This document shows, piece after piece, positions 53,767 to 61,000 of a stretch of DNA of 64,000 nt. Position 1 is the stretch's first letter; the number at the start of each line of letters is the position of its first letter. The translations under genes were made by a program, and so were the position numbers. Below the pieces are notes generated by a model. It was not told the DNA's origin. It searched no databases and saw only the letters and a program-made list of their open reading frames with translations. Where the stretch lies: assembly GCF_021044625.1 (NCBI RefSeq), contig NZ_CP087999.1, positions 5,194,611-5,258,610 on the forward strand, given 5' to 3'. This DNA comes from Geomonas sp. RF6. Its GTDB lineage: Bacteria > Desulfobacterota > Desulfuromonadia > Geobacterales > Geobacteraceae.

Positions 53767-55437
53767 ATGAATTCATTCCAGCGACTCAACTTGCAGGCAC
53801 AGCTCCCGCAACTGGGGCGCGTCAGGGTAAAGCGCGTTGATGTGCTCTTCATCTCTGCACTTTTGCTGCTTACGATCATGCTTTTCGTGTCCTACCAGAT
53901 CAAGACGAGGCTCGCGGACTCGAATCGCTGGACTGCCCATACCTATACCGTTCTGGAAAGACTCGACGACCTCCACGGTTTCCTGCTCGAGGCGCAAAGC
54001 GCCCGGCGCGCCTACGTCCTCACCAGGAACAAGCAGTACAAACTGCACTACCAGTTCAGCGCCGAAAAGATCCCCCCCGTCGTCGCCACCCTCAGGGAAC
54101 TTACCCGCGACAACACCGTGCAACAGCAGCGCCTCGTCAAGCTCGGGTACATGATCGACCGGAAGATGCACATCCTGCAAACCTCCATCGATGTGATGGA
54201 AAAGGAGGGGTACAACGCTGCCGTGCAGGCGCAGATTACCGAGGAGGGGTCGGTGGTGATGTCCATGATCGCCTTGGACATCAACAAGATGAAGGACCAC
54301 GAGGAGAACCTCCTGAAGGAGCGGCGCGCGGCAGAGCAAACGAGCGTCCTGTATCTCCTGGTGGTGGTGTGGGGGGGGATCCTGGCCGCCATGCTCATGC
54401 TGTCGCTGACCTATTTGGTTGCACGTCGCGAAGCTGTGACCCATGCAAGGCTCGCGGGTGCTCTTGAGTCTTCCAACAGGGACATCAGGAATCTGAGCGA
54501 GATGACGCAGTTTCTGCAGAGCAGCGGCACGCTGGCAGAGGCACACGACATCCTCTCCCGCTACGGAGCAAGGATCTTCTCCGGCGACTCCGGCGGCATC
54601 TATCTCCTCAACCCGTCGAAGAATCTGGTAGTGGAAGCCGCGGGGTGGGGAGGAGCGCATACCGATCAGTTCGGCCCCGAGCAGTGCTGGGGGCTGCGTC
54701 TCGGGCAGCCCCACATCGCCACAGCCGATGCCGACGTCCGGTGCCCCCATTGCGACGCAATATCGGCCTCCATCTGCATCCCCCTCGCCGCGCAGCACGA
54801 AACCATGGGAGTCCTCCACATCGGCCTCACCTCCCCCGTCTCGGTCGCCGCCCTGGAGGAGAAGCACCAGATGGCGGTGACCTTCGCCGAACAGGTAGCA
54901 CTTGCGCTGCGAAACCTCCTCCTTCGGGAACAGCTGAAGGAGCTTTCCATCAGGGATCCCCTCACCGCTCTTCTCAACAGGCGCTTCATGGAGGAGTCGA
55001 TCCAGAAGGAGCTCGCGCGCGCGACGAGAAAGAAGTTGCCCCTTTGCCTGGTCATGATGGACGTGGACCACTTCAAGAATTTCAACGACACCTTCGGACA
55101 TGAGGCGGGGGACTATGTGCTGAAGGAATTCGGCCACATCCTGAACACCCTCACCAGGGAGAGCGACATCGCCTGCCGCTTCGGCGGCGAGGAGTTCATC
55201 CTCATCATGCCGGAGACGTCCCGGAGTTTGGCACTGGAGAAGGCGAACACGATCCGGGAGGGGATAAAGGGGCTTCAGCTCGCCTTCGGGAAGCAGCAGC
55301 TCGGGAAGGTGACGATTTCGGCGGGGGTGGCCTCTTTTCCTGAGAACGGAGACGCCTTCGAGCATCTGCTGGGGGCCGCCGATACGGCGCTGTACCGGGC
55401 GAAATCGCTGGGGCGGGACCGGGTGGAAGTGGGGTAG
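53767..55437 (+). CDS. diguanylate cyclase with CHASE3 and GAF domains
   Basis: The 556-aa membrane protein has two transmembrane helices (near 26-46 and 199-220) enclosing a CHASE3-like helical sensor (LLEAQSARRAYVLTRNKQYK). A GAF domain follows around 240-385 (GIYLLNPSKNLVVEAAGWGG; ISASICIPLAAQHETMGVLH), then GGDEF. The active site is RFGGEEF near 470-476. An RESD inhibitory-site motif sits five residues earlier, so product feedback is likely. It makes cyclic di-GMP. It is divergent from the DUF748 gene, and a TATACT box near 53701 could be its -10. Confidence 0.95.
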   Translation: MNSFQRLNLQAQLPQLGRVRVKRVDVLFISALLLLTIMLFVSYQIKTRLADSNRWTAHTYTVLERLDDLHGFLLEAQSARRAYVLTRNKQYKLHYQFSAEKIPPVVATLRELTRDNTVQQQRLVKLGYMIDRKMHILQTSIDVMEKEGYNAAVQAQITEEGSVVMSMIALDINKMKDHEENLLKERRAAEQTSVLYLLVVVWGGILAAMLMLSLTYLVARREAVTHARLAGALESSNRDIRNLSEMTQFLQSSGTLAEAHDILSRYGARIFSGDSGGIYLLNPSKNLVVEAAGWGGAHTDQFGPEQCWGLRLGQPHIATADADVRCPHCDAISASICIPLAAQHETMGVLHIGLTSPVSVAALEEKHQMAVTFAEQVALALRNLLLREQLKELSIRDPLTALLNRRFMEESIQKELARATRKKLPLCLVMMDVDHFKNFNDTFGHEAGDYVLKEFGHILNTLTRESDIACRFGGEEFILIMPETSRSLALEKANTIREGIKGLQLAFGKQQLGKVTISAGVASFPENGDAFEHLLGAADTALYRAKSLGRDRVEVG

Positions 55438-55477
55438 AGGAGGTTAGGTCTTCCGGAGCTTCCGGAGCACTTCAGAA

Positions 55478-55528
55478 GGCCTAACGTTCCCCCCTTTGCG
55501 AAGGGTCATCCGGGAATTCCGGGGAACG
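55478..55528 (-). repeat. repeat family C, copy 3
   Basis: GGCCTAACGTTCCCCCCTTT followed by GCGAAGGGTCATCCGGGAAT, same orientation as the copy left of the IS (24463), directly abutting a family F copy. Confidence 0.75.
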
Positions 55529-55660
55529 CGCTACAAAGAATCCGGGTGCCCCCACGCTGGAGCGTAGGCATCTTGCCTGCGATGGCGGCGCAGCCGCCAC
55601 AGACCGCGCGGCTGGCGCCGCGGTACAGGCTGGGAAGCCTGTGCTCCAGCGCGGCGCCAC
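55528..55660 (-). repeat. repeat family F, copy 2 (inverted)
   Basis: Reverse complement of 10270-10404 with only a few differences (for example CCACGCTGG in place of CCGCGCTGG), including CTACAAAGAATCCGGGTGCC at one end and GCTCCAGCGCGGCGCCAC at the other. Confidence 0.85.
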
Positions 55661-55694
55661 TAGTGTCCCCTCACGTCAGCGGAAGCGACCGGGC

Positions 55695-55845
55695 TGAATT
55701 CCCGGAATTCCCGGATGAACCTTCGCAAAAGGGGGGACGCGAGGCCTCGTGCGGCCGTTCGTTGGAACATACTACGGCTTCCCCGGAATTCTCCGATGAG
55801 CCTTCGCAAAGGGGGGAACGCAGGTTCGCGTGCGGCGGTTCGTAG
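55695..55845 (+). repeat. repeat family C, copy 4 (double unit)
   Basis: Two CCTTCGCAAAGGGGGG-type units (near 55729 and 55801) enclose the internal block with CTACGGCTTCCCCGGAATTC. This is the most complete family C copy in the window. Confidence 0.75.
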
Positions 55846-55886
55846 AGATATGGATCCGGGCCACGGAACGCCCGGACGAACTATAG

Positions 55887-55919
55887 AAAAGGGATCAGCC
55901 ACACTCGCTGATCCCTTTT
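55887..55919. terminator. bidirectional terminator downstream of hcp
   Basis: AAAAGGGATCAGC and GCTGATCCCTTTT form a perfect 13-bp stem with a 7-nt loop and A4/T4 ends. It lies about 115 bp after the hcp stop and can act on both strands. Confidence 0.8.
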
Positions 55920-56033
55920 GTATTTCGAAGTAACCGCCGCCCTCGAGTCCCCCCTCCCTCGACGGGAGGGGGACAGGGGGTGGGTGAAGTCGCCATCTGC
56001 TGGACCACCGGCAGCTTCGCGGCCAACAGTGCA

Positions 56034-57689
56034 TCATGCTCCTACTGCGTGCTTGATATCTTCCTCCGGGGTGCTGATCGGGCCGAGGTCGTAGTTCTTC
56101 ACCAGGAAGTCGAGCACAGCCGGGGAAACATAGGCCGGCAGTGAAGGACCAAGCCGGATTCCCTTGATTCCCAGGTGCAGCAGGGTGAGGAGGATGACGT
56201 GCGCCTTCTGCTCGTACCAGGAAAGGATCATCGATAGCGGCAGATCGTTCACCCCGCACTGGAAGGCATCAGCAAGCGCTACCGCGATGCGTACCGCCGA
56301 ATAGGCGTCGTTGCACTGGCCGACGTCGAGAAGCCGCGGGATCCCGCCGATGTCGCCGAAGTCGAGCCGGTTGAAACGGTTCTTCCCGCAGGCCAGGGTG
56401 AGAATGACGCAGTCTGACGGGACCTTCTGTGCGAGGTCGGTGAAGTAGTTGCGCCCCGGTTTGGCGCCGTCGCATCCGCCGATCAGGAAGAAGTGGCGCA
56501 CCGCCCCGTTCTTGACGGCATCGACGACCGCCCCGGCGACCTTGAAGACCGCCTCGTGGCCGAAGCCTACGAGGATCTCCTTACCCGGATTCTCCGGAAG
56601 ATCGGGGAGGGAAAGCGCCTTGTCGATGACCGGCTTGAAATCGTGCCCCTCGATGTGCGGCACGCCGGGCCAGGCCACCTCGCCCCAGGTGAAGAGCCTG
56701 TCGGTGTACTCACCAGCAGGGCGCTGGATACAGTTCGTGTTGAAGATGATCGCTCCCTGGAAGTCCGGGAGCTCCTTCGTCTGGTTTTGCCACGCGGTGC
56801 CGAAGTGCCCGGCAAAGTGGGCATATTTTCTGAGCCCCGGATAGCCGTTCGCCGGGAGCATCTCGCCGTGGGTATAGACGTTGATCCCTTTCCCTTCGGT
56901 CTGCTTAAGTATTTCCTCGAGCATGGGCAGGTCGTGACCGGAAACCACGATCCCCTTCCCCGCCTTCGTCCCGAGATTTACCTTCATCGGTTCCGGAGCC
57001 TGGAAGTTCTCAGCGTGTCCCTCGTAAAGAAGTTCCATAGTGCGCAGGTTGAGCTTGCCGCACTCGAGCGACAGGTTGACGAAGTCCTCGAGCGTCGCCT
57101 GCGGATCGCATGTCTTGGCGAGAGAGCGATGGATGAACTCGTAGATCGCCTCGTCCTCTTTCCCCATTTCCGTTGCGTGCCAGGCAAAGGCGGCCATCCC
57201 CATGAGACCGTAGATCAGGATCTCGATGGTGGAGAGGATGTCGGGGTTCTGGTGCCAGGTGAAGATGTTGTACTGGCGCCCCTGATCGGTGAGAGCCTTG
57301 GTATCGCCGGCAGGGTGCCAGGTCGCAGGCCCTTCCGGAAGCTGGGGCGCTGCCGAGCCTTTCTGCTTCTGGTAGGCGTTTTCGTACAGCGACTTTGCCT
57401 TCTCCTTCATCTGGTAGCATTTCTGCAGCCGGCGGGCGATATCGTCCGGGTCGAAGTTGACGTTGGTGACACGGGTAAAGAATCCGTCCAGCATGAAGCG
57501 ATCGATCTCCTGGTCCTTCTCGCCGAGCTCCCGCGCCTTACTGGCGTAGAGCGCGACACCTTTGAGACCGTAGATCATGAGATCGAGGAGAGCGGCAACC
57601 TGCGGATCCTTCCCGCAGTTCCCCATTACGTCGCAACCGACCCCGCGGGCCGCCTGCTCACATTGTCTGCAAAACATCGGGCTTTCCAT
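56034..57689 (-). CDS. hcp: hydroxylamine reductase / hybrid cluster protein
   Basis: The 551-aa protein has the N-terminal cysteine motif CRQCEQAARGVGCDVMGNC (CX2CX8CX5C, Cys7-10-19-25) of strict-anaerobe class I Hcp, which holds a 4Fe-4S cluster. Hybrid-cluster ligands lie in VSGHDLPMLEEIL, GEMLP, NTNCIQ, IGGCDGAKPGRNYF, TLACGKNRFN and GGIPRLLDVGQCNDAYSAV. Hcp handles nitric oxide or hydroxylamine in the cytoplasm. AAAGGAGTATTCA precedes ATG 57689; in-frame codons further out lie in the leader. The upstream region contains a terminator-like hairpin. Confidence 0.96.
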   Translation of the reverse strand: MESPMFCRQCEQAARGVGCDVMGNCGKDPQVAALLDLMIYGLKGVALYASKARELGEKDQEIDRFMLDGFFTRVTNVNFDPDDIARRLQKCYQMKEKAKSLYENAYQKQKGSAAPQLPEGPATWHPAGDTKALTDQGRQYNIFTWHQNPDILSTIEILIYGLMGMAAFAWHATEMGKEDEAIYEFIHRSLAKTCDPQATLEDFVNLSLECGKLNLRTMELLYEGHAENFQAPEPMKVNLGTKAGKGIVVSGHDLPMLEEILKQTEGKGINVYTHGEMLPANGYPGLRKYAHFAGHFGTAWQNQTKELPDFQGAIIFNTNCIQRPAGEYTDRLFTWGEVAWPGVPHIEGHDFKPVIDKALSLPDLPENPGKEILVGFGHEAVFKVAGAVVDAVKNGAVRHFFLIGGCDGAKPGRNYFTDLAQKVPSDCVILTLACGKNRFNRLDFGDIGGIPRLLDVGQCNDAYSAVRIAVALADAFQCGVNDLPLSMILSWYEQKAHVILLTLLHLGIKGIRLGPSLPAYVSPAVLDFLVKNYDLGPISTPEEDIKHAVGA

Positions 57690-57837
57690 TGAATACTCCT
57701 TTCCTCGGGTGATTTTTTCTTTCAACGAGGAGAGTTTGTCAGAAAGAGTGAACATTTCAAGCCCGCCAACCGTGTTGAGGGAGAAGAAATCGCAATACAA
57801 ACAGAAGCTGCCGGAATCGGGTCACCCGAATATAAAA

Positions 57838-57872
57838 AACCGGCGACCCCGCAACTGCCGGAGGCACCGGTT
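57838..57872 (-). terminator. intrinsic terminator inside the hcp leader
   Basis: Read leftward, AACCGGTG and CGCCGGTT form an 8-bp stem (one G-T pair) with a GC-rich loop, followed at once by a T6 run and TATA. It lies about 150 nt before the hcp ATG, with no gene upstream on that strand for over 700 bp. It therefore looks like a premature terminator in the hcp leader rather than the end of another gene. Confidence 0.65.
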
Positions 57873-57963
57873 CCTGGTCCTCTTTTATGCTGAGCGCCCT
57901 CTATTGCAAAGCTGTCCTTTGCGGGACGTGCACCAGCCGGTTTCAGGGCGTCCTCTCCTCGGG

Positions 57964-57991
57964 TTGATTCCTCCATCGAGAGGGATAGACT
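57964..57991 (+). promoter_or_regulatory. candidate promoter of the copper-storage gene
   Basis: TTGATT (57964-57969), a 16-bp spacer and TAGACT (57986-57991), about 55 bp before the ATG. Confidence 0.35.
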
Positions 57992-58046
57992 TTATCTCGG
58001 TGTTCCAAGGGTTTACCTCATAACGAATCATCAACAGGAGAAAAGA

Positions 58047-58463
58047 ATGAATCAGGAGATGCTGCGAACTCATCCACGGAAGCCGTTTTTTGACCTGGAC
58101 CAGCTCACCGCGTGCCTCGCCGCGTGTACTGAATGCGCCGACACCTGCACCATCTGCGCCGACGCCTGCCTCAGCGAGGAGAAGGTGCAGATGCTCACCA
58201 AATGCATCCGGTTCGACCTCGACTGCGCCGACATCTGCAGCACCACCGCGAGGGTGCTGTCTCGGCAGACCGAGCCGAACGCCCAGCTGATGCTCATGCA
58301 ACTCGAATCTTGCGCGACGGCCTGCCGCCTCTGCGCCGACGAATGCCAGAGCCATGCGGAGATGCACAGGCACTGCAGAGTCTGCGCGGAATCGTGCCGC
58401 AACTGCGAACAGAGGTGCCGGGATCTCATCTCATCGATGCCGGGAATTACCGGTCGGAAATAG
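58047..58463 (+). CDS. four-helix-bundle copper storage protein (Csp3-like)
   Basis: The 138-aa protein contains 18 cysteines spaced along predicted helices (CLAACTECADTCTICADAC; CIRFDLDCADICS; SCATACRLCADEC; HCRVCAESCRNCEQRC). This is the DUF326/Csp pattern, in which cysteines line a bundle and bind many Cu(I) ions. There is no Tat or Sec signal, so it is the cytosolic Csp3 type. CAGGAGAAAAGA precedes ATG 58047. It is divergent from hcp and convergent with a metal-efflux gene. Confidence 0.9.
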   Translation: MNQEMLRTHPRKPFFDLDQLTACLAACTECADTCTICADACLSEEKVQMLTKCIRFDLDCADICSTTARVLSRQTEPNAQLMLMQLESCATACRLCADECQSHAEMHRHCRVCAESCRNCEQRCRDLISSMPGITGRK

Positions 58464-58590
58464 AAGATCAATCACCGGCGGCAGCACCCGGAGCTGCCGC
58501 TTCGCCCCCGCGTTTTGCTCCCCCCCCACACCTTGAGGCGGTAAAATTCCGCCACGTCACTTCGCACCGATCCAACTCGAATAGACGGGT

Positions 58591-59517
58591 TCAAGAAAGT
58601 CGCTTTGGCCGCCGCCATGCCTCAGCCTCGATGTAAACCTTCTTCACCTGGGGCACCCGCGCCTTGATCGCCTCCTCCATTTCCAGGATTGCGTCTTCTA
58701 TCTCCCCCGCGGAGACATGATCCGCAAAATCAAGGCTGACGGTGGTGACGATATACTCCGGCCCCATGTGGAGAGTCAGCACTTCGTTCACGTGCTCAAC
58801 ACACCTCCCCTGCCCCACGATTTCTCTGATGGCGCCCACCACCTCGCTGTCGGCGGCTTCACCGACGAGAAGCCCCTTCGTCTCCCTCGCCAGAAGAGCG
58901 GCGGTAACGCCGAGGATAACGCCGATGAGGACGGAGGCCAGGCCATCGAAAACGGGGCTTCCGGTGAGCTGGGTAAGGAAGATGCCGACGAGGGCCACGA
59001 GCAGGCCGAGCATGGCGGCGGAATCCTCCATCACCACAAGGAAGAGCGTCGGGTCCTTCCCCCGGCGGATCGCCTCGATGAAGCTCTGACGGTCGCTCTT
59101 CTCCTTGCCGAACTCCCGTACCGACACGATCCAGGAAATGCCTTCAAAAACGAGGGCAGCGGCTATTATGATGTAGTTCACCATCGGGTTTGCAATGGGG
59201 TTCGGCGCGAGGAGATGGATTATTCCCTCGTAGAGCGAGATCCCCGCGCCGAGGGAGAAGATGAGGATGGCGACGACGAAGCTCCAGAAGTAGATCTCCT
59301 TGCCGTGGCCGAAAGGAAACTGCTCGTCAGGTGGAAGTGCGGCGCGGTGCAAGCCGTAAAGGAGGAGTACCTGGTCACCGGTATCAACGAGGGAGTGGAT
59401 CCCTTCAGACAGGATTGCCGAGCTCCCGGTCCACCATGCCGCGCCGAACTTGGTGGCGGAGATGAGAAGATTGGCCGCCATGGCGGCATAGATTACCTTT
59501 CTGGCGCCACCCTTCAT
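58591..59517 (-). CDS. cation diffusion facilitator (CDF) metal exporter
   Basis: The 308-aa inner-membrane protein has six hydrophobic segments. The CDF metal site is split as expected: SEGIHSLVDTGDQ near residues 38-50 (helix II) and VMEDSAAMLGLLVALVG near 155 (helix V). A cytoplasmic C-terminal domain follows (LTLHMGPEYIVTTVSLDF). CDF proteins export Zn, Fe, Mn or related divalent ions by proton antiport. ATG 59517 follows AGAAGGACCCACC; the longer upstream frame is not family-like. Confidence 0.92.
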   Translation of the reverse strand: MKGGARKVIYAAMAANLLISATKFGAAWWTGSSAILSEGIHSLVDTGDQVLLLYGLHRAALPPDEQFPFGHGKEIYFWSFVVAILIFSLGAGISLYEGIIHLLAPNPIANPMVNYIIIAAALVFEGISWIVSVREFGKEKSDRQSFIEAIRRGKDPTLFLVVMEDSAAMLGLLVALVGIFLTQLTGSPVFDGLASVLIGVILGVTAALLARETKGLLVGEAADSEVVGAIREIVGQGRCVEHVNEVLTLHMGPEYIVTTVSLDFADHVSAGEIEDAILEMEEAIKARVPQVKKVYIEAEAWRRPKRLS

Positions 59518-59689
59518 GGTGGGTCCTTCTCGTGTGGTTCGTCGCGGTGGAGTGGTAGCGGTTGATGTAACTTTATCCCCGGCAAGGGGGTCTGCAACGC
59601 GGCCCATTGAGCCCACGGTGTTGACTACTGGCAAATAGTGCTGTAGCTTGGGGCGCCTGAGCATTTGCAGTGGGACACAAGGAGGGGGC

Positions 59690-60328
59690 ATGTCGGAGCT
59701 GGCATATTGGACGGTATTTCTGGGCACCGCGCTTGCGTTGTGCCTCTCGCCTGGACCTGACCTCCTTTACGTTATATCCCGCAGCATTGCGCAAGGGACA
59801 AAGGTCGGCCTGGCATCCGCCGCGGGACTATGGATCGGGGCTTTCATTCATGTACTCGCGGTCGCTTTCGGCCTTTCAGCGCTCCTCGTAGCCTCGACCG
59901 CTGCATTTACCGTCGTGAAGTACCTCGGTGCCGCCTACCTTGCCTATCTCGGCATCCAGTCCCTCTTCTCACGCGGTGCCTCGTTCTCGCTCCCTGCGGT
60001 GGAGACATCGAAACTGACCCCGGCGCAGGCACTCCGGCAGGGGATCCTCGTCGATCTGCTAAACCCGAAAGTCGCCATCTTCTTCATGGCGTTTCTCCCC
60101 CAGTTCGTGAGGCCTCACAGGGGAAACACCTCGCTGCAGCTCATCATCCTCGGCGTCATTGTCATAGCAGTCGCGATCCCCATCGAATCGTTCTTCGTCG
60201 TCGCAGCATCCCGCACGACAGGATTTTTCAGGCAGCACCCCAGGACATCCCTCTGGCTTGACCGGGCGCTCGGCTCGGTCCTGGTATCGCTCGGGATTCG
60301 CCTGGCCCTCCTGGAGCAGCGTCGGTAA
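59690..60328 (+). CDS. LysE/RhtB family amino-acid exporter
   Basis: The 212-aa membrane protein has about six hydrophobic segments. It has the LysE signature ALCLSPGPDLLYVISRSIAQ near residues 14-33, then GLASAAGLWIGAFIHVLAVA and LLNPKVAIFFMAFLPQFV. The family exports amino acids, homoserine lactones or similar solutes; the substrate is not evident. AAGGAGGGGGC precedes ATG 59690, preferred over an upstream ATG at 59648. Confidence 0.93.
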   Translation: MSELAYWTVFLGTALALCLSPGPDLLYVISRSIAQGTKVGLASAAGLWIGAFIHVLAVAFGLSALLVASTAAFTVVKYLGAAYLAYLGIQSLFSRGASFSLPAVETSKLTPAQALRQGILVDLLNPKVAIFFMAFLPQFVRPHRGNTSLQLIILGVIVIAVAIPIESFFVVAASRTTGFFRQHPRTSLWLDRALGSVLVSLGIRLALLEQRR

Positions 60329-60411
60329 CGGCAAGCGAAAGCGATTTAAAATCATCCCCCTCGTTCCCAGGCTGGAATGAGCACGGAAGACCTCCCATTC
60401 CGTCACCTCCT

Positions 60412-60554
60412 TGTTCCCAAGCTCCGGCTCGGGAACACACTTGCCCGGGAGGCTCAGCCTCCTTCCCTCTGCAACACATCGATACCCGCTGCCGCGGATG
60501 CAAAGCTGGAGCTTTGCACCCAAGCCCGTCCCCAAGGAGGACCTTGGGAACGAG
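60412..60554 (+). repeat. repeat family D, copy 2
   Basis: Left end TTGTTCCCAAGCTCCGGCTC (one mismatch to the CTCGTTCCCAAG end), internal GGAGGCTCAGCCTCC and GCGGATGCAAAGCTGGAGC, and right end CTTGGGAACGAG. Confidence 0.85.
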
Positions 60555-60600
60555 CATGTATGTTGAGGGTGAAGTTCATCCCACTGCGGTGAACTTCACC

Positions 60601-60737
60601 CTCGTTCCCAAGCTCAGCTTGGGAACGCACTTGCCCGCGAGGCTCAGCCTCGCCAATTCCGCGATCATCCGCTGCCGCGGATGCAAAGCTGGAGCTTTGC
60701 ACCCAAACCCGTCCCCAAGGAGGAACTTGGGAACGAG
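60601..60737 (+). repeat. repeat family D, copy 3
   Basis: Perfect ends CTCGTTCCCAAG and CTTGGGAACGAG, and the same internal blocks. It lies 46 bp after copy 2 in the same orientation. Confidence 0.85.
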
Positions 60738-60926
60738 TATGTCGAGCGTGTACGTTGAGGTGAAGTCCGCCCCCCCTGCGGTAAAGTTATTGTAAAAGGA
60801 ACACTTAAAGGGACTGACGGCGACTCGATCGCTCAGTTTCAGCGCATTCCCCCCTTTCTCCCTCGACCGCTCCCTTTCTTCCGGAACGCGACCGCGTCTG
60901 CCCATCCCTCACCGCCCTGCCCGAAT

Positions 60927-60940
60927 GTAACAGCTGTTAC
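60927..60940. promoter_or_regulatory. 14-bp perfect palindrome before glycosyltransferase
   Basis: GTAACAGCTGTTAC is a perfect palindrome about 60 bp before the GT2 start. It resembles a dimeric regulator site, but no regulator is identified. Confidence 0.4.
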
Positions 60941-61000
60941 CGAGATGCATTTCACCCCGCGCTAACCGCAGCTTTACCTTCGGGTGCGACCGGGGAGCCT

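Larger units (their letters stand above)
55438..56033. repeat. non-coding repeat cluster between cyclase and hcp
   Basis: This 596-bp gene-free gap holds two family C copies (55478, 55695) flanking an inverted family F copy (55528), then a bidirectional terminator (55887). Short C/G-rich repeats (CCCTCCCTCGACGGGAGGGG, near 55951) follow. No convincing ORF was found. Confidence 0.8.
57690..58046. other. hcp / copper-storage divergent region with structured leader
   Basis: This 357-bp gap has no gene. Leftward it holds the hcp leader with a terminator (57838-57872) and a competing upstream segment (57936-57943). An imperfect palindrome TCGGGTCACCCGA lies at 57818-57830. Rightward it holds a candidate promoter for the copper-storage gene. 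Confidence 0.6.
60329..61000. other. non-coding region with two family D repeats
   Basis: This 672-bp gap has no convincing gene. It holds two direct copies of family D, a GTGAAGTTCA-type short repeat between them (about 60570-60600), and a 14-bp perfect palindrome near the glycosyltransferase start. Confidence 0.7.

Noticed and set aside
57838..57943. c-di-GMP (GEMM) riboswitch before hcp
   Set aside because: The 3' part GCGGGGTCGCCGG resembles the GEMM 3' strand, but the conserved 5' half (CGCA-GGGCAAA and GGGACGCAAAGCC blocks) is not found, so I claim only a terminator/antiterminator.
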